Shown here: in pieces, positions 28,434-40,636 of the stretch
How positions within the stretch are numbered: position 1 is the stretch's first letter
Layout of the letters: every line of letters starts with the position of its first letter
Assembly (NCBI GenBank): GCA_030220185.1
Contig: JASPKZ010008349.1
Span: 372,001 to 436,000 of the forward strand
From: Diploptera punctata
Taxonomy: Eukaryota; Arthropoda; Insecta; Blattodea; Blaberidae
DNA: 64,000 nucleotides
Direction of reading: 5' to 3'
The notes under the pieces: generated by a model
Databases searched by the model: none
The model's input: the letters and a program-made list of their open reading frames with translations, nothing else
What the model was told of the DNA's origin: nothing
Made by a program: the position numbers and the translations under genes

Positions 28434-28485
28434 TCAGCCGCAATGGTCTAGTGGTTATGTTCTTTGCCTCTAGTCCCAAGTTATA
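28434..28485 (+). repeat. tRNA-like SINE head fragment
   Basis: GCCGCAATGGTCTAGTGGTTA resembles a box A head; cut short where the MITE-like sequence starts. Confidence 0.4.
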
Positions 28486-28486
28486 T

Positions 28487-28930
28487 TGCCTGACCATTCG
28501 ATCTGTGCCCCCATAACATATGTGAACTGAACCCTAATTCCTTTTCTGCCTCGGAAAATCATTTCCCTCCCAGCATTCCTATCTCTCTCTTTCTTCCCTC
28601 CCAGTATTCACAATTTTGAGCCTTCTTGCAGGACAGATTATTTGTACTTGCAGTCCAGTGTTATCAACTCAACACAAATACTGTAGCACAGAGTGGTGAA
28701 AGAAATATTATTAGGCAAGTAATAGCATTTTGCGATGAAGAAAAACAAACAGGTCAATTTTTGTTTCATATAAATCAGTAATAATTAACCTGACGTTATT
28801 CAATATTCAAGAGCCATGACATTGTTTGTAGGAAGTTTGGTAACATCCGTACTTACGAACGTTCATAGCTGCTGTTTGGGGAGAGAAGCACATGGAATGG
28901 AGTGAGTATGGGCATTAAGGCTCTAATCTA
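28487..28930. mobile_element. Copy of the 46.7-kb TIR element
   Basis: Parallels 46726-47195 over its length (GATCTGTGCCCC, TTCCCTCCCAGCATTCC, TTATTCAATATTCAAGA, GGAAGTTTGG). The right inverted end is not clear here. Confidence 0.55.
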
Positions 28931-29416
28931 TGAACGCATTAGACCGTAAAAGGCGTTCTCTGCTGAGAAAGTTGTATCCTAATATGATTTTGCTTACTCT
29001 ATAAAATTAAGCTGTTTACTCACAAATCATTATTTAAATATAGTTATTTTAAAATATTTTATATATTTAATGTAAACGGCGATGTTTGAAAACAAATGAG
29101 AAACGATTGGTACGCTTCATTTGTTCGTCACTGCAACCAGATCATATTATTTATTGCCAAAGGAACGCAATATTGTAAGAATGCACTCTAGTGGAGAAAA
29201 AATGAAACACATCAAACTGTACATTAATTCATTTCTGATGCGCTATGATGTAAATATGACAATTATATTTTTCTGGAATGTTATTACATGGGAAAAAAAT
29301 ACATTTAAGAAAGTGCAAACAGTGTTTTTTTTTTTTTTGGTGGTATAATCAATAATTGCTACAAATGTTTTTATATTAACTTCCGCATGCGGTATGTGTT
29401 CACATTCATGCACTAT
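28931..29416. other. No feature recognised
   Basis: AT-rich; a T12 run at 29325. Nothing supported. Confidence 0.4.
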
Positions 29417-29430
29417 ATATACAATCTAGT

Positions 29431-29752
29431 CCACCGTTGTGGTCTCGAGGTAGCGTGCTGCCTTGTCACGCAGCGGGCCCGGGTTCGATCCCTGGTCGGG
29501 GCAGTTTTTTTGGGTGAGGTTTTTCCTCATCTGTAAGACAAATGTCAGGAAAACTTAAAGGCCCAAATGGTCCCCGAAATCATATGGCCATCATCCTTAT
29601 CATTATCATCACCATCATCCTTCACTGGTGTGGAAAGCAACGGGAAGCTACCACACCTACACAATTCCCTAGTAAAGCTGCAAGCATAGCATTAAAATGC
29701 TATGATTGCAGTGAAGGACCTGCCTTCGGGCAGAATTACTATGAATGGATGG
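29431..29752 (+). mobile_element. SINE-C, full length
   Basis: TSD ATATACAATCTAGT / ATATACAATCTGGT. tRNA-like head (CTCGAGGTAGCGTGCTGCC, box B GGTTCGATCCC), then TGGGTGAGGTTTTTCC and AACTTAAAGGCCCAAATGG, ending TGAATGGATGG. Confidence 0.8.
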
Positions 29753-29989
29753 ATATACAATCTGGTAGTCATATTTCTTAGAGAGTCAATCACTGCAAAA
29801 TAATAGTATGACCTATTTAGAATGTTAAAAAGGAGGTGCTTTCTTTATTATGATAAACTTTAGTTGGTAAATTTTAGGCGAAACACGACTGTGATTGGTT
29901 GTAAATAAAAAATCATTGAAATGTGATTGGTCATTGACTCCCATTTGGGGCATGAGTTAAATAGTCAGAAACATTTACTTCCTTGTACA

Positions 29990-32600
29990 GTAAAACCTGT
30001 CTATGAAGGAACATGAGTCCTTAAATATATTTCCATCTTGGCAGTTTTCCTTCATATAAAGGGTTCCCAAATTACAAGCAAATTATTTAGAGTACTACAG
30101 TATCTGCACCACAAATATAGTGAATAAAAAGTAAAAAAAAAAGAAAAGATATTACTTACATTTTTAATTAATTTCACTTCCTACATAGCTGTAAGTTAAT
30201 CTGCCTAGTTTTAGTCACAGCACGGGCAAGTATGTGGTTCTCTACATCTTGCAGGAGGTCCATCAAAGCAGGATCGTCGTGCAAAGTAGCAAATTCTTGG
30301 AGATAAATCACATTCAACAATACTTGTTTGTAGCTAAATATATTCAGCTCTCATGGGGCATCTTCTTTTTCTTCTTCGGAAATTTGAGTTCCTTCACATT
30401 TCGAGTACTCCCCTCTCTTTTCATTTAAAGAATCAACGGCTCGTTCTATATTTTGTGTAGTTGCCAAATCATTGTCGAAATTTATTACATCTTCAATCTC
30501 AATTGCAGGTTCCACATCTTTAATTAGGACGGCAATGACTGTTAAATTTTCCTTTACCTCATCATGTACAGTGAATGTTTCTTGACAAGGAAATCCTGCT
30601 TTTAAAAAACATTTTTTCAGTCTCTGGGAGAACTTGCTCCATAGCTTGATGAATCCACTTCACTGCATCGAAAACGTTAATCATCTTGATGATTTCTGAC
30701 ACATATGAACAAGTACTCACCCATCTTGGCAACTAACGACTGTAATACAAATTTCCTGTAATGCAATATAAAGGTTTTATGACACCTTGGTCCATAGGTT
30801 GGGTGATGGATACTGTATTAGAAGGGAAAAATAGCAACTTTACTTTGGTCAATTCAAGTTTTGGATGGCATGTAGCATTGTCTAAAAACAGAATAACATT
30901 CCGATTTTCATTTTTCATTTTCATATTGAAACTCTTTAGCTATTCTTCCATGATAGAGCCAGTCATACAGGCCTTCATGTTATTTCTCCAAGACACTGAT
31001 AGAGAGCTGCGGTTCAAATTTCTAAATGCCCTTGGACATGCAGACTTTCCGATTACAACTGGTTTTTCAAATTTGCCTTCCATATTGCCTGCTTTTAATT
31101 ATATATCTGAATAGAATATTAAATGAATGGAGGAAAACACAATGGGGATATATACCCATCAATAGGAACCTCAAACTCGATGCTATTCTTTTTGCAGACA
31201 ATTTAGCTCTTCTGGCACTTTCCGAAAATGATTTGCAATGATCAATTTATAATTTACAAAAAATAGGTGCCAAATTTAATATGGAAATATCAATTACCAA
31301 AACTAAAATTATGGCATTTCATGGGAAGGACACCCATACAAAGTAAAATCTGCTCTAGAATAAAATTTTAGAGAGATCTAATCAATTTAAATATCTTGGA
31401 TATTATCTCTCTATCTGGGATGAAAAGGATATCCCTGAAAAAATTACTAGTTATAATAAAAGTTTGGGAATTATTAATGAAGTTATGAAACCATCCCTTG
31501 TACAAAAAACACCAGATTACGTTTATATAACACTTTGGCTAGACCAGTGTTGACCTATGGTAGTGAAGCATGGACACTAAAAAGACAACATGAAAGCAAA
31601 ATAATGGCTTGTGAAATGAGACTCATGCACAGAACAGCAGGTTACACCAGATGGGATCGGAAAAGAAACACTGATATCTTAAAAGAATTGAAAACTACGT
31701 CAATTTTGGAATATATTAAACAGTACCAACTAAATTGGAAACACCTCTTGAAAGAATGAGTTCAAATCGGATCCCCAAAGCTGTTTATAATTATATACCA
31801 AGAGGACGAAGATCTCTGGGCTGTCCTATGAAACGCTGGAGGGAAAATTTTCTATAGGATCGTAACAGACTTTGGCCAAATACTTGGAAGGAAGAAGAAG
31901 CCTTCCATTTTAGCACAAACAAACATTGTTAAACAATTTCCCTCCAATGCATTTGTCACCATGCACAGCTAAGGTATAATTAGGCAAAACTCTGAAGAAA
32001 ATACCTGTCTCATCCCCATTGTAAATGTTTCTAGGTTCATATCCCTCAACCAAAGCCTGTACTTGTGGCTTCTCCACAAACATGATTGAAAACTATGTTA
32101 TGATGGGTTTAAAAGCTTTGTAGCCAAGCATTAGAGGCTTTAAAACTTCCGTTTCCTACAGATTTTGCAACTCCTAATGTCTGTTCCTGAATCATCGGGT
32201 CCGAAATGGGCATTCCCTTCGCATGCGCACCCAACAAACCACTCATATACAGCAATGTTTATCGCTTGATTTTCAGAATTTTTTCCTAATCGTTTCACAA
32301 CACCCGATTTTCCTTCAAACAAAATTTTCTTAATTTTGTTCTTATTTTTTAAAATGTCATAAAATTTGTGTTTTACTCACATTGAACTTAACAGTTTGAT
32401 TTTCTTTCTCATGTTCGTTAATAACTTGAATTTTCTCACGCAGTGTAAGGGTTTTACATGCACGCTTTAAAGAAATTGTTAAAAAATGTTGTTGGATTGA
32501 TTCACAATTCTTCTGTACCAAACACCACTCGATATGATGAATCCTTCATTGAAATGTAAACTTCTCGGGTGCCATATTAGGCTTTAATCTTTACTCTTCA
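29990..32600 (-). mobile_element. Tigger/pogo-like transposon, decayed
   Basis: Left end CAGTAAAACCTGTCTATGAA is a Tigger-type TIR. On -: N-terminal HTH region (LTLREKIQVINEHEKENQTV, 32350-32480), VYEWFVGCACEGNAHFGPDD (32140-32260), and the DDE part VILFLDNATCHPKLELTKVK / ITQPMDQGVIK (30733-30924) with the second catalytic Asp kept. Many stops. Split by LINE-R 31084-31899. The right TIR was not found. Confidence 0.7.
31084..31899 (+). mobile_element. LINE-R insertion, 5'-truncated
   Basis: Duplication GCCTTCCAT (31075-31083, 31900-31908) within the Tigger. Encodes with breaks: LDAILFADNLALLALSENDL (motif C FADD changed to FADN), SNQFKYLGYYLSI, LARPVLTYGSEAWTLKRQHE, LMHRTAGYTRWDRKRNTDIL. GAAGAAGAAG tail. 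Confidence 0.8.
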
Positions 32601-32844
32601 ATTAAAATATACATGAATACAATTGATAAGAGAGTTAACAGACAACTGACAATAGCTATCAGTTGCAATGTGAACAGCAGGGAAAGAGAGAGAAAGAGGA
32701 AGACTTGACTGTAGCAGACTCTGTTCAGCAGAAACGACAAGTGCTGACCCTGGGCCCATTTTCAGCCAAATGACGTAAAAAATACCATAGATCACTTTGT
32801 ATTATCGCAATGGTACAAAATAGTACATAAAAACAAAGGAAACA

Positions 32845-33262
32845 ATATGATGGTGTTAAGGAAGATTTCCGGGCTGTAGGCCTTGATCTCGATCATGAAG
32901 TTCCCCGACATTTCGCCAGAGACTGCATCTGGCATCCTCAAGGCTTGTCTTGAGACAGGCAATTTGTCCACTGTCTGTCCTATTTATACCGTTTGCTGCA
33001 ATGTGTGCATAGGTTATATCTGCCTTCTGATTGGACAGCGGTAGGGACTTCCATTGCTCCACTGATATAACCTACGCACACTTCGCAGCAAACGGTATAA
33101 ATAGGAAAGACAGTGGACAAATTGCCAGTCTCAAGACAACCCTTGAGGATGCCAGATGCAGTCTCTGGCGAAATGTCGGGGAACTTCAAGCCTCGAGACT
33201 ATGGCCTACAGCCTGGAAATCTTCAACATTATCATAGCAACTCTGGCTGTGAAAGCCTAAGT
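32845..33262. mobile_element. PLE-n1 palindrome with internal TATA/CCAAT
   Basis: Long inverted arms (about 32860-33015 and 33060-33225) with one hammerhead-like motif each (32907-32942 on -, 33143-33177 on +: UUGAGGA, U, GCCAGA/UCUGGC, GAAA, UGU, C; first core base changed). Each arm also has TATAAATAGG pointing toward its motif, and the centre has CCAATCAG. The right end reads AACTCTGGCTGTGAAAG. Confidence 0.7.
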
Positions 33263-33395
33263 CAATACAAAGGAAAAATAATTTATCATCTCTTTTATGG
33301 TTGAGAAAATACCCTAAAAAAATCTTTAATAAAAATATAGCAACTAAAATGGGAATTGTATCCATGCCTTCTGGAGAGATTCAACTGTAGTTACA

Positions 33396-33984
33396 CTAAA
33401 GGCTATCCACTCTTAAAGTGATCTTCATCAAAACAAAACCATGTGACCTGCTCGCTTTTCATTGGTTACATTCACCAATGTATAATGTAGAAGCAATAAG
33501 TATGTGAAAAAGTAGTTCCCTTCATTAAATTAAAAATATGTCCTCTGAATATTCTTGTTATTCTTCTTGAATAAAAATAATAATATTCAAAACATAGAAA
33601 ATATTCTAAAATATACCTAATCTATAATTACAACTTAAAATAGTTTATTACGTATGGACAATACATTTGAGTCATGTTTCAGTCAATTCTGATGTAACAA
33701 AATGGCTGAAGGGGTCGAGTCTTCTGTTGCTGTGTTGCCATCTAAATTTTTAAAACACAAGTCTGGCAAACCTTTGACTAGTGGTCAAGAAACAGTTATT
33801 TTAAAATATTTCTCAAGTTCAGTAAAAAATCTCGCCAGCTTTTTTGTAATCTACCCCATTCAACGATCATGTGTCTTATATACTTCGCAGTGCTCCCTGT
33901 CAATGTGACAGTAATTGTGGCGCTAATGGTGGAAGGATACAATTGGTTTATGTTAGGATCACTCTAAGAGCAGATAAGGTATAG
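33396..33984 (+). mobile_element. DNA transposon with about 28-bp TIRs and HTH ORF start
   Basis: Ends CTAAAGGCTATCCACTCTTA and (inverted) CTATACCTTATCTGCTCTTA. A short ORF from 33702 reads FLKHKSGKPLTSGQETVILK, like an N-terminal transposase helix-turn-helix. Homologous to 55076-55536. Internally deleted. Confidence 0.6.
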
Positions 33985-33989
33985 ATGTG

Positions 33990-34675
33990 TTCTAATGCCA
34001 CCCATTGCACTTTTCATGCTTTGGGTTTTGCAGTGGGCAAATAGATGGCATCAATGGATCTACACTGCAGCCACTGATTCTCCGGCCTTGACGTTTTCGC
34101 GAGTATTGCTAATATGGATATTCAGTGGGAGCAGCCACTTTATGTATGCGGTTAGCAGACATACAGCTGACAACATCTCAGCAATTTCAAACCTTACTTA
34201 GGCGCTATAGCTGCGTCAAGAGCAGTGATTGGTTGTGACAAACATTCTCTTATTGGCAGTAGAGGGCGAGTTCTCCCTTTACCCCTCGTATAACCTAAAC
34301 TTCAGAGCCGGGTATACTTTCAATTTATGCACAACTTTATGTAGATGATATATTCTTGTATTGTGTACAGAGAGGAGTGTAAGAAGAATATATGTTTATG
34401 TATTGGTGAAGTGTAGTGTGTTGTACGAGAGATGATGAAGAGAAGGGAGAAGGTAAAACCTAGTATAGGCATGTAGACTTCTCCTGTCGAAAAGCACCAA
34501 GGTTTAATGTCTTCATCCGATGGATGGATCGCTATCAACAGTACTACATGCATTCTCAACACATGTCCTGCAGAAGATCTACAATTTAATGCAGAAATCT
34601 GACGCAATATCTGGCGATTAAAAATTATAAACCACCACACACCACCTGGCACCAAAACTGAAAATTTAACAATTA
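33990..34675. other. No feature recognised
   Basis: Includes a GC-richer part (34080-34310) without a supported ORF or repeat match in this window. Confidence 0.35.
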
Positions 34676-34690
34676 AATTAATTCAATTTA

Positions 34691-34907
34691 TTTGTACATT
34701 AATGAGTCATTTTTTTACATCTTACCTCATATTTTATGTTTCTTTAAACACGGGAACTAGTTTTCAAGAGAAAGATCTCTCACATTTTCAACTGGCATTA
34801 TAACTCTTATGTTTCTAACATAAAATATGAGGTAAGATGTAAAAAATGACTCATTAAGTTATGAATTAAGAACCTCATAATATTGTTTCCCATATTTAAC
34901 TATGAAT
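34691..34907 (-). mobile_element. PLE-s type foldback
   Basis: TSD AATTCAATTTA (34680-34690, 34908-34918). Arms ACATTAATGAGTCATTTTT with ACCTCATATTTTATGTTTC. Degenerate hammerhead at about 34750-34788 on - (UUGAAAA, GAAA, ACUAGU, UC). One-sided end AACCTCATAATATTGTTTCC at right. Confidence 0.75.
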
Positions 34908-34934
34908 AATTCAATTTAATTGATTTTACAACAG

Positions 34935-35245
34935 TTCCATGGTGCAAGCGGTTAGATGCTCGCCTCTCGTTGCTGGGGTCTCGAGATCGAGTCTTAGTCA
35001 CTCCATATGGGTTTCGTGATTGATGAAATGGAGCATTTGCAGGTTTTTCTTGGGGTTTCTCCTGTTTTCCTCTGAAACAAATTTCATTCGTCTATACACG
35101 TCTCATTCATTTCGTTCATCCACTTTTGTGACTGTGCATCAGGCGTGGTCAACTGGCACCATTGTTGCTCACAGACCTCTAAAAATATATGGGCTTCATC
35201 TCATCTTTCGACCCGACAGTGCGTTGGACACAAGTTGATATTATA
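34935..35245 (+). mobile_element. SINE-F copy
   Basis: Head GGTGCAAGCGGTTAGATGCT, TCACTCCATATGGGTTTCGT, GGGTTTCTCCTGTTTTCC. Class II tRNA-like head. Confidence 0.55.
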
Positions 35246-35346
35246 TTTATATAAAATTAATTTTACAATTAAAATTTGTCAACCCTGCCAGGTATGGAAT
35301 ATGGACCCATTAGTTAGAAAGTAGGCATGTACCACCTCACCCAGCA

Positions 35347-36245
35347 CAGCAGATGTACGAGGGTGAATCAAATATAAACCGAAATTATTGTTTACAATTT
35401 TATTGAATTAACAAAAAAATACAAAACCACCACCTCATTTTTCTACAATCTCCTGCATTTCCAACACACTTTTGCCATCGAGTTGGCAACTTTTTGATGC
35501 CATCCTTGAAGAATGAGGGATGACGTGTAGTCAGCCAGTTGCACATGAACTCCTCTACTGCTACATTGTCACCAAACTGCCTTCCTCCCAGGTCTTCTTT
35601 CAGTGGCCCAAACAAATGGTAGTCACAGGGTGACAAATCTCGACTGTAAGGAGGATGTTCCAGAGGTGTCCAATGCATTTTTGTCAGTTTTTTGTCAATT
35701 TTTTTTGTTCCTGGCTGAGGAGCCGAGGAACCCACCTGGCAGACAATTTTCGGAATTTGAGTCCATCACTGATGATGGCTTCAACACTTCCAAAGCTTAT
35801 TCCAACGTGTGAAGCAATTTCAGAAATGTTACGCGCCGATCCTCCTCAATAAGGTCCCGTACAGCACAAATGTTGTCTGCAGTGATGCTTGTTCATTGCA
35901 GTCTTGGGGCTCATTTTCCACTGAATCCCGGCCCACTAAAATATTTTTTGCACCAATCATACACCTGTGTCTTCGAAAGGGTTGCTTCCCCGAACTGTGC
36001 ATGGAGCCTTCTCAAAATTTCAGAAAGTTTAGTGCCTTCTTTCGCCAAAAACTTAATAACAATGCATTGTGCAACAGATGTGCTCGCTCATGGCGTACTG
36101 AAGCAAGCGGCCGCTCTTTGGAGTGCAACACATCAAGATCCCTACTCCAGACACCCCCACCACCTTCCCCTCCAAACTGCAACCTTTGCAGTTCGCTACC
36201 AGATCCTCCAGATACAAATTCCGGTTTATATTTGATCCACCCTCG
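35347..36245 (-). mobile_element. Mariner transposon, 899 bp, frameshifted
   Basis: TIRs CGAGGGTGAATCAAATATAA and its near-perfect inverse, flanked by TA (35345-35346, 36246-36247). On -: TSITADNICAVRDLIEEDRR in the N-terminal half, then HPPYSRDLSPCDYHLFGPLK, FMCNWLTTRHPSFFKDGIKK, LPTRWQKCVGNAGD at the C-terminus. The central catalytic part is deleted. Confidence 0.85.
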
Positions 36246-36249
36246 TAGT

Positions 36250-36620
36250 ACATCCAGATTATGAAAAGGGAAAAAAAAAAAGTTTAGGATTACAGGCCTA
36301 TTAAATCATATACATACATTAATTTTTCTTTTTTTTATTCATTTCTCCTAAGTTTTGTGAATATCAGTTCAATATATACATTATGGGTATCGTTGGTTTT
36401 ATTTGACAATATTTTTATCTTCCTTTTTATTTGAGTTTGGATTCTGTAACCCAAACAGAACCAAAAATCAGAGTAATATAACAAGGTGACTTACTTACTA
36501 AAGCCAATATTTTCTTTCTCTGGAACAGAGTGTATTTTTTAAAAAATAAATAACTTTCACAATCACATACCATTTACAATTTTATTGTGTGAACTGAAAA
36601 TAGGTTATTATTTAAACTTA
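36250..36620. other. No feature recognised
   Basis: AT-rich; A and T runs only. Confidence 0.4.
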
Positions 36621-36894
36621 GTAGGAAGTAACACTATAAGATTTAATAATTAAATATTAAAAATATCACCTCACATTTTGTCTTCTCTTTAAACCGGTTT
36701 CGGAATAATTACTACATTGTCAGTATTTTCAACACTATTCTTCTGTCATGGTAATACAAGGCTTCTTCCTCCATCTGTTGGCACACTGATCAACCCCCAA
36801 ATCAAATCATATTGTCCAGGAATTTCAAACTTCATTTAATTTCTTCTCTTTTTTTATGTAATTTTTTTTTTCATCCACACCAGGAGCTCTTTAG

Positions 36895-37012
36895 GTTTTC
36901 ATCATCAGAGTACATTCTCAAATTTAGGCCATTTGTTGACCTGTTTTGGTCTCAAGAGAAAAACCATCCAAAAGTCTCTTGAGTGGACTTCCTAGTCTTC
37001 TTCTTCCTGCAG
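36895..37012 (-). mobile_element. LINE-R 3' end
   Basis: Resembles the 3' end at 55560-55680 (TTAGGCCATTTGTTGACCTG, GTCTCAAGAG, CCATCCA). Confidence 0.45.
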
Positions 37013-37049
37013 GTTGATAGCTTAACAATTATTTTTCTTAAGAAGTTGT

Positions 37050-37262
37050 AATTAATATTTAATTTTAGGAAGTGATATTTTGAGGTTATTTTAATTATAT
37101 TATTTTTAGTCTGATAATCTTACCTCAATATTAATGTTGATTTGTTCTTGGACATGTTTCAAAACAATTCTGTCTTATTGTCAGCTTGTCCAGATTTTGA
37201 AACATGTCCAAGAACAAATCAACATTAATATTGAGTTAAGATGATCAGATTAAAAATAATAT
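37050..37262 (-). mobile_element. PLE-p foldback nested in PLE-o
   Basis: Arms ATTATTTTTAGTCTGA...TTGTTCTTGGACATGTTTC. Hammerhead-like 37151-37184 on -: CUGACAA, U, AAGAC/GUUUU (weak), GAAA, CAUG, UC; G8 lost. One-sided end GGAAGTGATATTTTGAGGTT. Confidence 0.65.
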
Positions 37263-37684
37263 TTGTTTTTCTATTTGTTTTATTAATGTGATGTTTTTCT
37301 GACCAAGTGTGAGCGGCTACTGCAGATTTTTCTACTTTTAAAGATTTACAGATTTTCAAATTTAAAGGTTTAAAAACATAAAATTGAAAGAAAGGCTAAA
37401 TTAATAAAACAAATGGAAAAACTTAAAGAGCTTACAGCTTGGGAAAAAATCTACATTAAAAAAACAAGGAGGAGAAACTAATGAATTTTGAAATTCCTGG
37501 GGAATATGATTTGATTTGGAAGTTTATCAGTCTATCAACAGATGGAGGAAAAAGCAGTGTATCATCACAACAGAATAACGGTCATAAAAATACTGACAAT
37601 GGAACAATTATTCCAAAACAAACCTGTCTAAAAAGAAGACAAAATATGAGATGTGATATTTTTAATATTTAATGGGTTATTATA

Positions 37685-38285
37685 TTTATATCTCCACAAT
37701 TTGGTTCTTATAAGGGCTCGTTGTTGAAGATAAGGAGGGAAGGATAGTAATATATGTGGAGGTATTTTGATTTCCACCTTAGAATCTACACAAAGGGAGA
37801 TAATCTCCTTGCCAATGTCTGAGTACAAGAAACACAATAGTTTTAAAGAGACAGCAAGCTGCAATTTGTCACTCGGGAATATATTTTATGCTACTCCACT
37901 CTGGTAAGAGCAGAATGTGTTTTTCTTGAAGATTATAAATAAGTTTTTATTATTATTTACTTTTACAATAGGCTTTATTCAATATGGATGGAATACTATA
38001 CCTTTTTAAAATATTATATTGCGACAGTGTATATAAATTGACTATTGTTAAAATAATAATGTTTCTACTTTACAGTTTTCTTTTGTTTCATTAGTCAGCC
38101 TGTATGTCATTTAACGATGACTAAATCTATGCAAATGGTGGCATATTTTGCACAGTTGCCATATTACAAACATGAGGTTTCTTTACGTGCTATAATTCCA
38201 CAATGTAGGAGCCAGAATTTTACTTCCTTTCTGAAGAAAGCTACACTCAGAATTTTTACACCCTTAAAAACGATCACTAACATGT
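37685..38285. other. No feature recognised
   Basis: AT-rich intergenic sequence. Confidence 0.4.
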
Positions 38286-38289
38286 ATTG

Positions 38290-38510
38290 ACATAGACTTT
38301 CACGGCCGGAGTTGCTATGATGATCTTGAAGAAGATTTTCGGGCTGTATGCCGTGGTCATGAGACTTGTAGTTCCCCGATGTTTCGCCAGAGACTGCATC
38401 TGGCATCCTCAAGAGTCTTGAGGATGCCAGACGCAGTCTCTGGTGGAACGTCGGGGAACTACAAGTCTCACGACCACAGCCCGAAAATCTTCAAGATTAT
38501 CATGCTCACT
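38290..38510. mobile_element. PLE-n2 foldback
   Basis: Short copy of the n family: left end TTTCACGGCCGGAGTTGCTA, then inverted arms of about 85 bp meeting near 38410. Hammerhead-like cores UUGAGGA with GCCAGA/UCUGG(C); left arm keeps GAAA, right arm has GGAACGUC. Confidence 0.7.
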
Positions 38511-38984
38511 AACATGGTTTGGATATGCAAACCTCAGAGCCAGAAGCAAGAATGGTAACTACTAGTCTATCAGGACTGAATTTTTTTTTTCATTTTAATT
38601 CTAGCAAATTTTATTTTAAATCTTAACTTTAATTCTTGTAAATTATTTATCAAATGATACGAGGCAGTAGTCATCTCTTTTTGGGCCTCTCATACTAGCT
38701 TACAAAAGTCTGTCTTGTTGGGTTTCTCGGCTCAGCGGTGGGCAGTGGAGCAGATGTAAGTTCATATCTTGGTTGGGATCAGCACAAAGTGGGAAGCTGG
38801 TGGCTGGATACATTCACAATCGATGGAGGTGGTGGGGAAGACAGTTGTGTCCTGTTATCAGCCTGAACTTGGCGACAGCTTCCTTACATCCCTTCAGTTT
38901 AACTTCATTTGTGAGTTGTTCTGCTTTTTTCCCCATCTTTTCCTTTGGTTACTTCTTTAGATATTCTCGTAAATTATGGTTGGT

Positions 38985-39190
38985 TGGTATCTAATGTCAA
39001 GCACTTGATAATGAAATCATTCGCTCTCTTGCACTCCAATATTTAGCAGAAAGGCTGGTCTCTTCTACAAAAGCTGGACAACGGAGATGGTTTCTTTCCA
39101 TATCTTCATTTAAATTGCAAAAAGGGCATTTAGGTGAATCTGTTATGCCAATTCTGTGTAGGTAAATTATTATTTTCATTAAATGTTACT
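38985..39190 (-). pseudogene. LINE C-terminal zinc-knuckle fragment
   Basis: YLHRIGITDSPKCPFCNLNE, then DMERNHLRCPAFVEE and AKYWSARERMISLSSA. Same domain as 14340-14860. Confidence 0.6.
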
Positions 39191-39196
39191 AGAGTT

Positions 39197-39327
39197 TAAT
39201 ATTTAAACAAACTTACACCACGAGGTTTATTTAAAATAATAGGAGTTAGATATGCACGACTCACCTCATATGTGTAGTAATCTACAAATACAATGTGAGT
39301 AATGCATATCTGCAGTAACTCCTATTA
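39197..39327. mobile_element. PLE mini-foldback, 131 bp
   Basis: TSD GTTACTAGAGTT (39185-39196, 39328-39339) in the LINE fragment. Arms AATAGGAGTTAGATATGCA with CTCACCTCAT. Ribozyme part deleted. Confidence 0.75.
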
Positions 39328-39479
39328 GTTACTAGAGTTATTGCAGCATTTTGAATTCTAAGTGTAGTCAATCCTGAGAGATTTATGATTATCAGACTTG
39401 AGAATGATTCCAAAGTTTGTAAGTTCAACCTGATTGTACTTGAGATATTTTTAAGGGTGTTCAAATCCTGAGCATGTCT

Positions 39480-39640
39480 TTCTTTGAAACATAAGTAAAT
39501 TTATGGTACATAGAAACTCAAGCCTAAAATAAGAGGCCCCTATGCAAAGTTCATTGGTCTTTTCATTTCATGCACAGATTTGTATTGTGATCTTAGTGGC
39601 TTGAACTGTTGAAGAGCATCATTAAATGAAATACTTACTG
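39480..39640 (+). mobile_element. Diverged SINE-E tail
   Basis: AAACTCAAGCCTAAAATAAG to GAGCATCATTAAATGAAA resembles 13090-13360. Confidence 0.35.
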
Positions 39641-39644
39641 CTAC

Positions 39645-40636
39645 ATATTTCTATTTAATAGATAAATAAATGTGTTAAAAGTTTCTTGGCCTAATGACAA
39701 TGAGTGTTCGGAACCTAAGAAATCAAGTAAGCCTTCTTTTTTATTAACTTTTTATAAATATAAAATAGTGTATCTTTAAATAATGTTAAATTATTTGTAA
39801 TAAACTTTACAGAAAATAAGAAATAAAACTGATAACAGTTTTTTTGGAAAATACATAACTTATAAAAGTTAAAGTTTGAAACGGATTACAAAATAAATGT
39901 ATCATATTGAAAAAGAAGAAAGGAATCTGTGGCCATGTTATGGATGACCATTGGTAGATATATCTACACAATAAACATGTTTTCATCTCTCCAATGAACA
40001 CTCCATCATGTTCATTAATATTGCAAAAGCCAAGAAATGTATGATTTAAAATCCAGTATTTGACAATAGGAACAACTTCACAGAAAAGCCAAAAAATCAT
40101 TATCTCTGAACATGTCTTTTAAATTATTTATGGCCACTTTAAAATCCTAATGAATACACTGTGACTAATTTGGAATTGTTTCATGCAGAAAGGACCTTTG
40201 TCCATTTTGTTTTATAAAATTGAGGTTTTGTGTTAGCATATTCTGCACTCTTACACGCGTTTTCACAATAAAGGAGCGTCAATCCGGCTTCACTGTTTTG
40301 AGTATAAGAAAAATCTATGAGCAGTATTTAATGAAAAACCAGCATGTATGAGAGCAGTTATTACAAAAAAGTCCTTAGTTTCATAAAAAAATGGACTGAG
40401 CCCCTGTTTTCATAAAGTAAATTAGTAACTTGATTTTTGGAGTGCTCTACAGTATATAAAATGTCTAATCTACTGACCTGGAATAAATTTCAACTCATAA
40501 TGTCACTCACGGAAATAAAATCTGAGTCACGACCATGGCTTCACAATCTTTTTACTATTTCCATAAAAAAAAAAGAACTTAAACTACATGACTCTTTATT
40601 GCAAAACCGAAATCTGAATCATGGGAATGGTTTTAT
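39645..40636. other. No feature recognised
   Basis: AT-rich intergenic sequence, nothing supported. Confidence 0.4.

Larger units (their letters stand above)
36625..37680 (+). mobile_element. PLE-o with inverted ends
   Basis: Left arm 36633-36880 (antisense) and right arm 37440-37670 (MNFEIPGEYDLIWKFISLST). Antisense body 37262-37345 (EKSAVAAHTWSEKHHINKTN). Hammerhead-like cores CUGACAA in both arms (left with GAAA and ACCGGU stem III), G8 lost. Interrupted by LINE-R and PLE-p pieces. Confidence 0.65.

Noticed and set aside
29542..29781. 79-codon open frame (MSGKLKGPNGPRNHMA...)
   Set aside because: It lies wholly inside SINE-C and recurs in the other SINE-C copies with different frames. 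Not a gene.
34320..34655. 111-codon open frame on -
   Set aside because: No domain recognised, no splice or homologous context in the window. Left unannotated.
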